NCBI GenBank assembly: GCA_035628505.1
Contig: DASPJR010000142.1
Span: 1 to 33,023, forward strand
Source of the DNA: DASPJR01 sp035628505
GTDB lineage: Bacteria > Planctomycetota > SZUA-567 > H5-PLA8
Direction of reading: 5' to 3'
Length of the DNA stretch: 33,023 nt
Part shown: positions 10,501 through 18,203 of the stretch, piece by piece
Layout: each line of letters starts with the position of its first letter
Numbering within the stretch: position 1 is the stretch's first letter
Position numbers and translations under genes: made by a program
The notes under the pieces: generated by a model
What the model saw: the letters and a program-made list of their open reading frames with translations, nothing else
What the model was told of the DNA's origin: nothing
The model's database searches: none

Positions 10501-10660
10501 CCTTCATGGTGACGCCGGCGGAAACCCAATCCTTCAGCCTATCAGATCCGATCACCCATCCGATCAGCGTGACGAGTCCGCCGATAAGCGCGTACCCACC
10601 CGCAAGCACTACGACCTGCCTGTTGATGAGCTCGCTGGGGGACTTAACAGGAGGGTCCAA
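7520..10660 (-). CDS. Membrane hybrid histidine kinase, multi-span N-terminus, three PAS domains
   Basis: The N-terminus (about 17-285) holds around eight hydrophobic spans and a loop reading FNVNFGIDTLLFDEA, a pattern I associate with membrane sensor regions of bacterial hybrid kinases. Then come PAS domains about 300-415, 425-540 and 548-665; HisKA with LAHELRNPLSPIRN (His687); HATPase with NLIHNSTKF, DTGIGI and GGLGLGLALAKG; and a receiver about 922-1040 with Asp971 and Lys1023 (numbered from TTG 10666). All catalytic motifs are intact. TTG codons lie at 10666 and 10660; AAGAGG sits eight bases before 10660, so I prefer that start. The ligand is unknown. A small exported protein gene lies 104 bp upstream in the same direction and may be co-transcribed. 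Confidence 0.92.
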   Translation of the reverse strand: MDPPVKSPSELINRQVVVLAGGYALIGGLVTLIGWVIGSDRLKDWVSAGVTMKANAAICAASLGLSILCLVQFRQRGLARFCASLPIAIGLLTLLEHLFNVNFGIDTLLFDEAAGSGATAAPGRMGPPASASYTLIGIALLGASGGQKGRRTGAILALVTLAISTLSLIGYIFRAEPLYMLPHLTGIAFQTASIIASLSIAVCALIPDAGIAHALTGNDLGALMFRRLLPPIIIVSIIVGWLRLQGQYLELYDIAFGTAARTLLELILLVGLLWITALSLRRVDMDRRQVQDAFESASAELQQILDTAAVGLVRNSRDLRYISVNAAYARIAGLDVNQIVGKRLPEVMGTEAYELIRPYVERVLNGERVEYQIELPWSAGGRKYIHVVYTPWRDANGAVTGWVASVFDITERMTAEKARQVSEQRLLLFIEHAPAGIAMLDRDMKYLAASRRWKLDYDLPEELTGRSHYELFPNLPEHWRQAHSRGLAGEVLSADEDPFVRKDGTTQWIKWEIRPWHEANGSIGGIMISAEDVSARVHAQEKLRKSEEYFRTLADNISQLAWMADRDGALFWYNKRWYEFTGSTPEQMHASGWQTLLHAEHLGRVLSHWQTARNSGEPWEDTFPLRSSTGEYRWFLSRALPIRDDSGSILLWFGTNTDITDLRQAQEALKESDARKDAFITMLAHELRNPLSPIRNAAEIITRTSDSSEPVIRAATIISRQVSHMSRLIDDLLDISRITRGKLELKTEPVNLAYLLQTVIDDYRPAIELAGLSVTFARPESGCNVIADRTRLAQVFSNLIHNSTKFTPSGGEINVELICNESEVLIQMRDTGIGIEPGFLQHMFEPFVQADKSLDRSKGGLGLGLALAKGIIDLHDGKIEVKSGGKGGGSEFTITLARTNAVVPPAERKSEVIQFTEPLKILVIEDNEDVSETTKMMLELSGHIVRTAASAAEGITAFDEVRPDVIICDIGLPDMSGMDVARSIRAKAGRNGVILIALTGYGQADDVRKSIEAGFDIHFTKPVDPDKLINYLAGLPIFKRIPSTAQ

Positions 10661-10764
10661 GCGCAATTCCTCTTCGTGACTCTCTTGCGCTTAGCATGAA
10701 TTTTAAAATAATCAAAGACTTTAACGCGACACTTCAAGCCGGGCCACTACAGCGTGCAAACTGC

Positions 10765-11109
10765 TCAACGGTTACGCAATCCTCTACAGTCTCGCACGGC
10801 ATTGTTCCAGGCCGTACGCGGGTTTTTGCCGCGTGCTTCCCAGTGCCGGTATGCAGTATCCACACACTGAAAATCCAGCCCACTCTGGCACGCGCCCAGC
10901 GCGTTGTTCCAGGCATTTTCCGGCTTCTCGCCAATTTTCACGAAATGATTATATGCCATGCGCATGCACGAGACGGCAGGTGAATTGACGCTGGGCCAGC
11001 CCTGATCAGACGGAGCCTGTTCCGTGGGTGGCGTACGCGGGTAGTTCTCGGCATAAACCGCACTGGTAAAGGACACTCCGACTACCAGCAGGGATAAAAT
11101 AAGTTTCAT
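10765..11109 (-). CDS. Small exported protein with a duplicated Cys-Cys helical motif
   Basis: 114 residues; family not recognised. The start ATG at 11109 is supported by AAGGAGG (11118-11124) eight bases upstream and by the Sec signal peptide that follows (MKLILSLLVVGVSFTSAVYA, probable cleavage after AYA-like VYA). The mature protein has a short Pro-rich stretch, then two copies of one motif offset by 34 residues: C48-x3-AYxHF...ENAWNNALGAC74 and C82-x3-AYRHW...RTAWNNAVRDC108. Both Cys pairs are 26 residues apart, so one disulfide per copy is likely. Periplasmic or secreted. It lies divergent to rtcB and upstream of the membrane kinase gene on the same strand. A role as sensory partner of that kinase is only a guess from position. 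Confidence 0.82.
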   Translation of the reverse strand: MKLILSLLVVGVSFTSAVYAENYPRTPPTEQAPSDQGWPSVNSPAVSCMRMAYNHFVKIGEKPENAWNNALGACQSGLDFQCVDTAYRHWEARGKNPRTAWNNAVRDCRGLRNR

Positions 11110-11176
11110 AGCGGATGCCTCCTTGAACATCTTGATTGCAAACCTGAGGCCCTGAGAGAGCCGTATCGGAGTTCAA

Positions 11177-11188
11177 CTTTTGCAAAAG
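11177..11188. promoter_or_regulatory. Perfect 12-bp palindrome in divergent promoter region
   Basis: CTTTTGCAAAAG is a perfect inverted repeat between the divergent small exported protein gene and rtcB. It is positioned as an operator could be. No known regulator was assigned. Confidence 0.35.
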
Positions 11189-11194
11189 CGTACG

Positions 11195-11207
11195 ATGGAA
11201 TTTCCAT
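11195..11207. promoter_or_regulatory. Second palindrome, ATGGAA-T-TTCCAT
   Basis: Six-base arms around a single central base, seven bases from the first palindrome. It lies upstream of the rtcB ribosome site (AAGGAG at 11235-11240). It contains an in-frame ATG at 11206 that lacks its own Shine-Dalgarno sequence. Confidence 0.3.
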
Positions 11208-11247
11208 GACGGAGATACATACTGGATTGTGCGCAAGGAGATCTCGA

Positions 11248-12750
11248 ATGGCCGATGCGGAAACTAAACCCACGCTGATTCCCACGGGAGAAGCAACAGC
11301 CATACTGCCGACCCGCGATAGTTCGGGTAAGCCGATTACCGTAATCGGCACCGAGGCCATCCGGAATGGGCTGGATGCGGCCTGTCTGCAGCAGGCGCTG
11401 AACTCGCGCGCCGGTCCGGGAGTGACAGACGTGATTGTTAATCCCGACGCGCATGTCGGTTACGGCGCGCCGGTGGGCTGCGTAATGGTGTCGCCGACAC
11501 ACATTTACCCCGGCCCAGTAGGCGTCGACATAAAATGTTCAATGAGTCTCCTGCAGCTGGATCTGCCGGCCGACGCGGTCGCTGACTCGCGCGTACGCCG
11601 CGCATTGATTAACGCCATGACAGAGCGGCTCCCGACAGGTGCGGGGAAGGGGCAGCGATCAGCGAAGAAAGCACGGCGCGTCGATGTTGCCACTGGCAAA
11701 CGGGCCGTCATTGAGGGTGCATCGGCGGCGGTGTGTCAGTCTCTTGGGATTCCTCCGGAGTGGGCGTCGCGCTGTGAAGACGCGGCGCACACGGGACATG
11801 ATGAAAGCAGCGACGCGCTCGGCGCGCGCCTTGAGCGCCTGCTTGCGACCAAACCGTTTTCAAACTTTGCGGAAAAGGTCGGCCAGCTGGGTTCGTATGG
11901 CGGCGGAAACCATTTCGGCGAGTGCGAAGTGGTTGAGCTCAGTAAGTCGGAGAAAAACGCAGGGATCGCCGATACTTTCGGTTTGAAGCACGGCCATGTC
12001 GCCTTCTTATCGCACTGCGGTTCACGCGGCTTTGGTCACAACCTCGCCTCGGGCCAGTTCCGAGCATTGCAGGATAAATTTGAGCGCTGGCATATTCCCC
12101 TGCCGGGGAACGACCGCGAGCTGGTCTATGCGCCGCTGGGTTCGCCGGAGGCCGACGCATACATCGATGACATGTCGCTGGGCGCAAATTTCGCAACCGT
12201 CAATCACATGCTGATCAATGCGCTGGTACTCGATGCCTTCCGCGAAATTTTTCCAGGTACAAATGGCTGGCTTGTCTATTTCATCAGCCACAACATTGCG
12301 CGGCGCGAAGTGGTGAATAATCAAATGACCTGGGTCCATCGCAAGGGCGCGACTCGCGCGTTCCCCGCGGGCCATCATGCGCTGATCGGGACGCCCTTTG
12401 AGGAGACCGGACACCCGATTCTGCTGCCGGGCAATCCGCGAGACGGAAGCGTCGTCATGGTGGCGGAAGCGGGCGCCGAAAAGAGCTGCTACAGCGTTAA
12501 CCACGGAGCCGGCCGGGTGATGGGACGCAAGGCTGCGAACAGGGCGCTGGATCAGAAGAAGATCGATGCTGAGTTTGCTGCGTGCGACATTCTGACCAAC
12601 TGCCGCGAATACCCCAAAGACGAGGCGCCTGCTGCGTACAAGGACTTTCACGAGGTGCTGCGCAGCGTTGAGACTGCCGGCCTGGCGCGCACCGTGGCGA
12701 AGCTGAAAGCCCGCTTCGTGATTAAGGACGGTTCACAGGCGGATGACTAA
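11248..12750 (+). CDS. rtcB: RNA-splicing ligase RtcB
   Basis: RtcB joins RNA 2',3'-cyclic phosphate (or 3'-phosphate) ends to 5'-OH ends using GTP and Mn2+, in tRNA repair or RNA healing. The start ATG 11248 has AAGGAG (11235-11240) at good spacing; the in-frame ATG at 11206 has none. The protein is 500 residues, within the family's upper range. Conserved features: NPDAH (Asp67, His69); GVDIKC (metal ligand Cys97); YGGGNHFGE (Asn221, His222); SHCGSRG (His256); ISHN (His348); KGATRAFPAGH; LLPGNPRDGS; and NHGAGR, where His419 is the expected GMP-accepting residue. No archease or RtcA gene and no sigma-54 RtcR regulator is next to it, unlike many rtc operons. An unknown small gene follows about 90 bp downstream on the same strand. 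Confidence 0.96.
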   Translation: MADAETKPTLIPTGEATAILPTRDSSGKPITVIGTEAIRNGLDAACLQQALNSRAGPGVTDVIVNPDAHVGYGAPVGCVMVSPTHIYPGPVGVDIKCSMSLLQLDLPADAVADSRVRRALINAMTERLPTGAGKGQRSAKKARRVDVATGKRAVIEGASAAVCQSLGIPPEWASRCEDAAHTGHDESSDALGARLERLLATKPFSNFAEKVGQLGSYGGGNHFGECEVVELSKSEKNAGIADTFGLKHGHVAFLSHCGSRGFGHNLASGQFRALQDKFERWHIPLPGNDRELVYAPLGSPEADAYIDDMSLGANFATVNHMLINALVLDAFREIFPGTNGWLVYFISHNIARREVVNNQMTWVHRKGATRAFPAGHHALIGTPFEETGHPILLPGNPRDGSVVMVAEAGAEKSCYSVNHGAGRVMGRKAANRALDQKKIDAEFAACDILTNCREYPKDEAPAAYKDFHEVLRSVETAGLARTVAKLKARFVIKDGSQADD

Positions 12751-12805
12751 ACGGCGCGCAAGGCTGAAAGTCTTTTCTTTAACAATGACGAAGAAAGGTT
12801 TATAT

Positions 12806-12835
12806 ATGGAAGAGGCTTCTTTGAGAGAGGGTTGA
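12806..12835 (+). CDS. Possible nine-codon leader ORF (MEEASLREG)
   Basis: ATG 12806 lies seven bases after AAAGG. The frame ends at TGA 12833-12835, overlapping the TTG at 12832 that opens the next gene's frame. It could couple translation of the next gene, or mark a sequencing or real frameshift in that gene's true N-terminus. No independent support. Confidence 0.25.
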   Translation: MEEASLREG

Positions 12836-12840
12836 TTCCC

Positions 12841-13314
12841 TTGGCATCACGCGTCATTCTTCCCAAGCTCCCCATCTCCGCGGACATTACGCTTTTCGAT
12901 GGTGAGAAAGTGCGGGGTGAATTCTTCGTTTCACCCTCTTCGCCGCATCACGAGGGTCCTGAAACATTGCTGGACCTGATGAATGACAACACGCGCACCT
13001 TTGTGCCTTTCCAGACCGAAGGCGGAATGATGCTGCTCAACCGTGCGGCAGTGCGAAACATTATCTTTGAGTCCTCGCACCTGATGTCCATTTTCACCAG
13101 CCCGGACAACGACAATATTTATGGCCTGACTGTTTACGTGCGAACCGAGCACAAAGAGTCGGAATTGCAGGGATTCTGCTATACCGGAGACCTCCGTCCG
13201 GAGGCCCGCCGCCCGGTAGACCTGCTTAACTCCCCGGACATGTTCCTGCTCATTTACTGCAATGAGCGACTGGTCATGTTCAACAAAAACGCGATCAGTC
13301 ACGCCACGGTGTAA
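12841..13314 (+). CDS. Uncharacterised cytoplasmic protein, beta-rich
   Basis: About 157 residues with no signal peptide or membrane span. The sequence alternates short beta-like stretches (RVILPKLPISADITLFDG, VRGEFFVS, FVPFQ, LLNRAAVRNIIFE) and ends in a segment with YCNERLVMFNKNAISHATV. The pattern 'short strand, G-E-F, L-L-D-L-M-N, FVPF, hydrophobic strand' resembles small DUF6812-like proteins, but I cannot confirm membership. The TTG at 12841 is preferred because GAGAGAGG ends ten bases upstream; TTG 12832 is too close to that site. No ATG is available near the start. It lies downstream of rtcB and converges on the diguanylate cyclase gene, 34 bp away. Function unknown. Confidence 0.7.
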   Translation: MASRVILPKLPISADITLFDGEKVRGEFFVSPSSPHHEGPETLLDLMNDNTRTFVPFQTEGGMMLLNRAAVRNIIFESSHLMSIFTSPDNDNIYGLTVYVRTEHKESELQGFCYTGDLRPEARRPVDLLNSPDMFLLIYCNERLVMFNKNAISHATV

Positions 13315-13348
13315 ACCCTTCACTCCAGATCGAGTTTACGCAGCCGGT

Positions 13349-16312
13349 TCAGGTTGCTGCAGTGGCAAGCTGGTCCTTGCCGTTGCGCTTGGCATTGTAG
13401 AGCGCCAGGTCGGCGCGGTTGAGCAGCATGTCGATGTTGCGGTCTTCGCGGCGCACGGCTGCGATGCCCACGCTGACTGTGATGCAGAGCTTCTGCCCAT
13501 TCACGTGCAGCGGCGATTTGCGGACGTTCTGCAGGAGTTTTTCGGCCGCGAACACGGCTCCATCCATGTTCGTTTCCGGCAGCAGAATCACGAATTCCTC
13601 GCCGCCGTACCGGCCAATGATGTCCACGGCGCGCAGCGCCTCGGACATCCGCGCGGCGATGTAACGCAGCGCCTGGTCTCCAGCCAGATGACCGTGCTTG
13701 TCATTGATCGACTTGAAATTGTCGGCATCAACGACCAGCAGCGAGAACACCTTGCCGTAACGCTGCCAGCGTGCCCACTCATTGTCTGCAAGTTCCAGGA
13801 TCATGCGGCGATTGAGCAGGCCGGTCAGCGCATCCTCGCGCGCCAGCTTGTTGAGCTGCTCATTTGCATTAGCGAGCTGGCGTTCCATTTTCTTGAGATC
13901 GGTGATGTCTTTGGAGACGCCCACGACGCCCATGATTTTGCCGTCACGTCCGTAAAAGGGGACTTTGCTTGTCAGCGTCCAGCGTTCCGGCGAGCCGTCG
14001 GTGTATTGCTTTTCGACCTTGCCGACGATTCTGCGTCCTGCCAGTACTTCGCGCTCGTCAATGTAGAACTCCTGTGCGCGGTCGGCCGGGTAGAAATCAA
14101 AATCGGTCTTCCCCGCCGCTTCACTGGGATGAGAAAGTCCGATGTGGTAAGCCTGGTACGTGTTGATGCGGATGTATCGTGATTGCGCGTCCTTGAAGTA
14201 AATATTGTCGGGAACATTGTCCATCAGCGCCTGGAGCAGATCGCGCTCCTTCGCCAGTTCCTCTTCGGCCTGCTTGAGATCCGAGACGTCTTCCTTGATC
14301 ACCAGCACTGCTTTAACGCCGTCGGCGAGGGTCAGCGGAAGTTTCTTTGTCCTGTACCAGGCCACGCGCCCGTTGGCCCGCGTCGCACGCGCCAGATGAA
14401 GCTTGGGTTTTCCAGTTTTGATGATGTCCTGATCGTCTTCAAGCCAGACAGCCATCTCCTGAGCATTGCAGCCCGATTCCAGATGAATCTGCTCATGGTT
14501 GCGCCCGCTGACGCGATCCAGCGTCGTGTCATAGAACTCCGCCAGCGCCGCATTGGCCAGAATGATGCATCCACGGCCGTCCCGGACCAGAATAATGTTG
14601 GGATTGGTATCGAGAACCTGGCGCAGCAGGTACTCGCTGGCCCTCAACGCTTCCTGAACGCGGTAGCGTTCGGTGACATCAAGCGCGAGCCCTACCGTGC
14701 CCTTGATCACACCGTTGCTGTCCCGCAGCGGCTCGATATGATTCTGGAAGATGTGATCGGCCCACTTCATTTCGAAACCCACCGATTCGCCGTTGAGTGC
14801 GCGTCGGTGCATCGCCAGGCCGGTGAATCCCGGGTCTGAGGTTTTGAAGAAGTCCTGCAACTTCACACCTACAACTTCATTCGGCTTAAGTCCCAGCCCG
14901 GAAAGTCCGGCGCCCAGCGACGAAGTGAACCGCAGATTCTCGTCCGTGGACCAGAGAATGGCCGGCATCTGCTCCACCAGCAGCCGCAGGCGTGCTTCGC
15001 TTTCGTGCAGCGCCGTGAGAGCCGCTTTCTGCTCGGTCACATCAAAGATGACGCCCACGAGAGTGAACCGTCCATCACCCAGCGGCGTAATCTCGGTGCT
15101 TTCGGCCATGACGCGCAGCGATCCATCGACGCCGCGCACTCGGAACTCCTGCTGGTAGTTCTTCAGGCCATTTCTGAGGGCATGGCCTGAAACACGGTCC
15201 ATCCGTTCCATGTCTTCACGGAGGATGTGCTTGCGCCAGAGATCCAGTTCCTGCGCTCCGGCGACATCCAGCCCCAGCCAGCGCCGGAGCGGTTCGGCCG
15301 AGAGCATCTTCAGATCCCAGCTGTACGTGCCGTCATCGCGCGTCTTGACCTGGGCCGACCACAGGATGCACTCGGCGCGATCGATGACTTCGTGCAGCAG
15401 GTCCTCGGCACGCTTGCGCGCCGTAATATCGCGGCTGACACCCACCAGACCGATCGCGCGGCCAGCCTTATCGAAGAGCGGCACCTTCGTCACTGATAAC
15501 CAGATCTGGCCTTTGGGGCCGTTCATAGCAACCAGTTTGTCGATCACCGGCTTGCCGGTGCCGAGAATCGCCCTTTCTTCTTCGCGGGAGGCTTCGGCAA
15601 CATCCTTGGGAAAGAGATCAAACTCGGATTTGCCGACAAGGCTTTCTGGATCGCTCGCCATGGCGCGGTTGACACGCAGAAAGCGGCCGTCGCTGTCCTT
15701 GAAATAGATCCGGTCGGGAACATTATCCATCAACGCCCGAAGCAGGTCCCGTTCATGCTCCAGGGCTTCTTCGGTGTGCTTGCGATCGGTAATATCGCGG
15801 CTGATCCCGACCAGACCGACTACGTTGCCGGAGGCATCGTAGACTGGCGCCTTGGTCGTGGACATCCAGGTCATTTGTCCGTTCACGGTTCCGGATTCGA
15901 TCCGGTCCACGAGCGTCTTGCCACTGGCCATCACGCTCTCGTCATCGGCTCTGAACGCAGCGGCATCGCTTTCGGGAAAGAAGGCGCGATCGTCTTTGCC
16001 AACAATGTCTTTTTCCGATTTTGCGCCGAGCGTCCGCGTCACGCCTTTGCTGACACGCACAAACCTGCTTTGCAGGTCCTTAAAATAAATCTGATCGGGA
16101 ATGTTCTCCATCAGTGCGCCGATGAGGTCGCGATCGCGGCTGAGGGTTTGAATTGTGTGGTCGAGTTCTGCTTGTTTCGCGAGGCTTTCTGAAACCTGCT
16201 TTTCAAGCACGGCATTTTTGCCTCTTAATTCCTGCAGTTTTGCGCGAACACGAACGAGTGCCGTTATGGCTACCACCAACGCCGCTAACAAAATATAACA
16301 AAGGGCATCCAT
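13349..16312 (-). CDS. Membrane-anchored diguanylate cyclase with six PAS domains
   Basis: Makes the second messenger c-di-GMP from two GTP. Residues 5-22 form one membrane span, followed by a short coiled coil (about 23-58). PAS domains then lie at about 60-178, 188-300, 303-430, 435-550, 555-682 and 690-805. PAS 1, 2 and 6 are close paralogues (DLIGALMENIPDQIYFKD, DLLRALMDNVPDRIYFKD, DLLQALMDNVPDNIYFKD), pointing to internal duplication. The GGDEF domain (about 825-985) has DALTGLLNRR, VDADNFKSIND, an intact GGEEF active site at 903-907, and RAVD at 894-897, exactly where the product-inhibition I-site sits. It should therefore be active and feedback-inhibited. No EAL domain is present. The ATG at 16312 has only a weak, distant GAGG upstream. 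Confidence 0.95.
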   Translation of the reverse strand: MDALCYILLAALVVAITALVRVRAKLQELRGKNAVLEKQVSESLAKQAELDHTIQTLSRDRDLIGALMENIPDQIYFKDLQSRFVRVSKGVTRTLGAKSEKDIVGKDDRAFFPESDAAAFRADDESVMASGKTLVDRIESGTVNGQMTWMSTTKAPVYDASGNVVGLVGISRDITDRKHTEEALEHERDLLRALMDNVPDRIYFKDSDGRFLRVNRAMASDPESLVGKSEFDLFPKDVAEASREEERAILGTGKPVIDKLVAMNGPKGQIWLSVTKVPLFDKAGRAIGLVGVSRDITARKRAEDLLHEVIDRAECILWSAQVKTRDDGTYSWDLKMLSAEPLRRWLGLDVAGAQELDLWRKHILREDMERMDRVSGHALRNGLKNYQQEFRVRGVDGSLRVMAESTEITPLGDGRFTLVGVIFDVTEQKAALTALHESEARLRLLVEQMPAILWSTDENLRFTSSLGAGLSGLGLKPNEVVGVKLQDFFKTSDPGFTGLAMHRRALNGESVGFEMKWADHIFQNHIEPLRDSNGVIKGTVGLALDVTERYRVQEALRASEYLLRQVLDTNPNIILVRDGRGCIILANAALAEFYDTTLDRVSGRNHEQIHLESGCNAQEMAVWLEDDQDIIKTGKPKLHLARATRANGRVAWYRTKKLPLTLADGVKAVLVIKEDVSDLKQAEEELAKERDLLQALMDNVPDNIYFKDAQSRYIRINTYQAYHIGLSHPSEAAGKTDFDFYPADRAQEFYIDEREVLAGRRIVGKVEKQYTDGSPERWTLTSKVPFYGRDGKIMGVVGVSKDITDLKKMERQLANANEQLNKLAREDALTGLLNRRMILELADNEWARWQRYGKVFSLLVVDADNFKSINDKHGHLAGDQALRYIAARMSEALRAVDIIGRYGGEEFVILLPETNMDGAVFAAEKLLQNVRKSPLHVNGQKLCITVSVGIAAVRREDRNIDMLLNRADLALYNAKRNGKDQLATAAT

Positions 16313-16736
16313 ATAGCAGAGCGTTGCCTCATGCCGCGAGACGCGACATATTCCGTTTTTGCGCCTTTGATTATCCGACTATCCTGAAGAGCCTGTCAAA
16401 AGCGAAAAGTGGGCCGAAAGTTGATCTGTTCGAAATTAAATGCACAATGTGCTCTTTGCTGCTTTAAACTATTTAAGCTCATCATCTTAGAGCTTACAGT
16501 AAAGTTGATACATTGGCATGTATTAATGCATGTGTGTAGTCGCAAAAACTGTAAGTGGATCGCGTATACTGACGCAGAACGAGTTTACATAGAGTCGCGC
16601 AATCCTAGGAAAATGGGCCGCTCTTATACCTGTTTGGAAGTTTGGAGACCGAAATTTCGCGTACTATCCCTGTATTCTTCCAAAGAATGGCCGGCGCTTT
16701 GTCGTGAGGTTTCGAAAGCTGTCTTAAGGAGCCTCT
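16313..16736. other. AT-rich divergent intergenic region
   Basis: No credible coding frame. It must carry promoters for the diguanylate cyclase gene (-) and the Mut7-C gene (+). It holds an imperfect palindrome CATGTATTAATGCATG at 16517-16532. No RNA gene was recognised. Confidence 0.55.
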
Positions 16737-17243
16737 ATGCAGACCGTTTCCCGTTTTGCTTGCGACGCGATGTTAGGCGGGCTCGCACGCTGGCTTCGTG
16801 CAGCGGGGTACGACGCGACTTGGCAGCACGGCATTGCTGACTGGGACTTGATCCGGCACGCACGTGAAGACTCGCGTGCGCTGCTCAGCTGTGACCGAGG
16901 AATCTTCCAGATCGGGACGGTAAGGGATGGATTGGTAAAGAGTCTGAGGATCCCCAATGGCCTGAGCACGCAGCAGCAGCTTACATTGGTTTTGCAGGCG
17001 TTCAACCTGTCCTTGTCTCAACCACGCTGCATGCTTTGCGGGGGTGAATTGCGACAAATACCGCGTGAGCAGGCTGTCGGCGAAGTGCCGAAGCGTACGC
17101 TCCAATGGCTCACCGAGTTTTTCCGCTGCACGCGTTGTGCGCGCGTGTTCTGGAAAGGGACGCACTGGAACCGGATTCAACCCGCGCTTAACGCCGCTGC
17201 TGCTGGCAGCCCAATGTTTGCCGAAGTGGCAAAAACCCGTTGA
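16737..17243 (+). CDS. Mut7-C family RNase-like protein with C-terminal zinc ribbon
   Basis: 168 residues. The N-terminal part (about 4-90) matches the Mut7-C/PIN-like fold: FACDAMLGGLARWLRAAGYDA with Asp10, and LLSCDRGI with Asp53 as likely metal-binding acidic residues. The C-terminal part (about 96-145) has two CxxC knuckles, C98-x2-C101 and C131-x2-C134, and the conserved-looking FWKGTHWNRI tail. Family members are thought to act as RNases, but the substrate of bacterial versions is not established. ATG 16737 follows AAGGAG by five bases. The phosphoesterase gene follows on the same strand and may be co-transcribed. Confidence 0.88.
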   Translation: MQTVSRFACDAMLGGLARWLRAAGYDATWQHGIADWDLIRHAREDSRALLSCDRGIFQIGTVRDGLVKSLRIPNGLSTQQQLTLVLQAFNLSLSQPRCMLCGGELRQIPREQAVGEVPKRTLQWLTEFFRCTRCARVFWKGTHWNRIQPALNAAAAGSPMFAEVAKTR

Positions 17244-17313
17244 CCGCAGCAGCAGTTAATCTTAGCCTTGCAGGACTTGCACGGCGCGAATCCCAGCGCC
17301 CGGAAATACCAGC

Positions 17314-17318
17314 AGGAG
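17314..17318 (+). promoter_or_regulatory. Ribosome binding site that sets a TTG start
   Basis: AGGAG lies nine bases before TTG 17328. The resulting N-terminus (M-RYGIFGDIHGN) is typical of the phosphoesterase family. The upstream in-frame TTG at 17268 has no such site. Confidence 0.65.
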
Positions 17319-17327
17319 TTCGAGCAC

Positions 17328-18050
17328 TTGCGATACGGCATCTTCGGCGACATTCACGGCAATTACGATGCATTGGAAGCCGTGATGAAGGTGATGGAGC
17401 AGGAAAAAGTCGACGTCTACCTGTGTACCGGAGATGTTGTCGGATACGGCGCAGAGCCCAGCCGCTGCATCCAGGTTGTTCGCGAAAAGTGTGTTGTGTG
17501 CCTGGCCGGCAATCACGATCATGCCGCCTGTGGCAAGCTGGACACCGAGTTTTTCAACATCTTCGCCAAGCAGGTCGCGCGCTGGACGGAAAACCATCTT
17601 TCAACCGAAGAAAAGAAATGGCTGGCCAGCCTGCCCTTCGTCTGCCATTTCGAAGACTTCACGCTTGCGCACGGCAGCGCGCACAGTCCTGAAGTTTTCA
17701 ATTACATCACGACGATCTTCGATGCCGAGCTTTCCTTTGAATGCCTCGACAAACCGGTACTCTTCTACGGCCACACGCACATTCCGCTGGCGTTCTTCGA
17801 CACTGTGCCGATGACCTACACGATGGACCAGGAGATCCGCATCAACCCGGAGAGCAAGACGCTGGTTAACATCGGTTCGGTCGGCCAGCCACGCAACGAA
17901 GATCCGCGCGCCAGTTTCGCCGTTTACGATTCAGAGAAGCAGCTGGTTCAGCTGCATCGCGTTCCGTACGACGTGAAAGCCGCCGGCCGCAAGATCATCG
18001 ACGCCGGCCTGCCGGAAGCCCTCGCTATCCGCCTCGAACTGGGGAAATGA
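17328..18050 (+). CDS. Calcineurin-like metallophosphoesterase
   Basis: About 240 residues with the full dinuclear-metal phosphoesterase signature in order: GDIHGN, GDVVGYG, GNHDHA, a central LAHGSAH and GHTHIP. The compact size and motif set are those of the YfcE/diadenosine-tetraphosphatase-like subgroup, which hydrolyses phosphodiesters or phosphomonoesters; the real substrate cannot be told from sequence. NIGSVGQPR near the C-terminus is also typical. No signal peptide, so cytoplasmic. It follows the Mut7-C gene by 84 bp. Start choice rests on the AGGAG at 17314-17318. Confidence 0.92.
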   Translation: MRYGIFGDIHGNYDALEAVMKVMEQEKVDVYLCTGDVVGYGAEPSRCIQVVREKCVVCLAGNHDHAACGKLDTEFFNIFAKQVARWTENHLSTEEKKWLASLPFVCHFEDFTLAHGSAHSPEVFNYITTIFDAELSFECLDKPVLFYGHTHIPLAFFDTVPMTYTMDQEIRINPESKTLVNIGSVGQPRNEDPRASFAVYDSEKQLVQLHRVPYDVKAAGRKIIDAGLPEALAIRLELGK

Positions 18051-18134
18051 GGCCGGTGTTGTCGCAGGCTCACTCCACGGCTGAGTTCGTTTCCGAAAAA
18101 AGCAGGTGAGAACAAAAACATTTGCAGCAGGCAC

Positions 18135-18162
18135 TTGACATAGCGCCGATCTGCACTAAAAG
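18135..18162 (+). promoter_or_regulatory. Sigma-70-type promoter for tRNA-Lys
   Basis: A perfect TTGACA (18135-18140), a 16-base spacer and TAAAAG (18157-18162, 4/6 match to TATAAT) end about 40 bases before the tRNA. Confidence 0.6.
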
Positions 18163-18203
18163 TGTCGCTTTCTCGGAGCTGCTTCTTCTGCTCCGCAGCA
18201 CGC

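Noticed and set aside
16517..16532. Palindrome CATGTATTAATGCATG as a regulator site
   Set aside because: It is imperfect, sits in an AT-rich stretch and is far from either gene start. Chance occurrence is likely, so it is mentioned only within the intergenic entry.
16409..16840. 143-residue open frame upstream of and overlapping the Mut7-C gene
   Set aside because: Cys/Arg-rich random-looking sequence; it overlaps the well-supported Mut7-C start in another frame.
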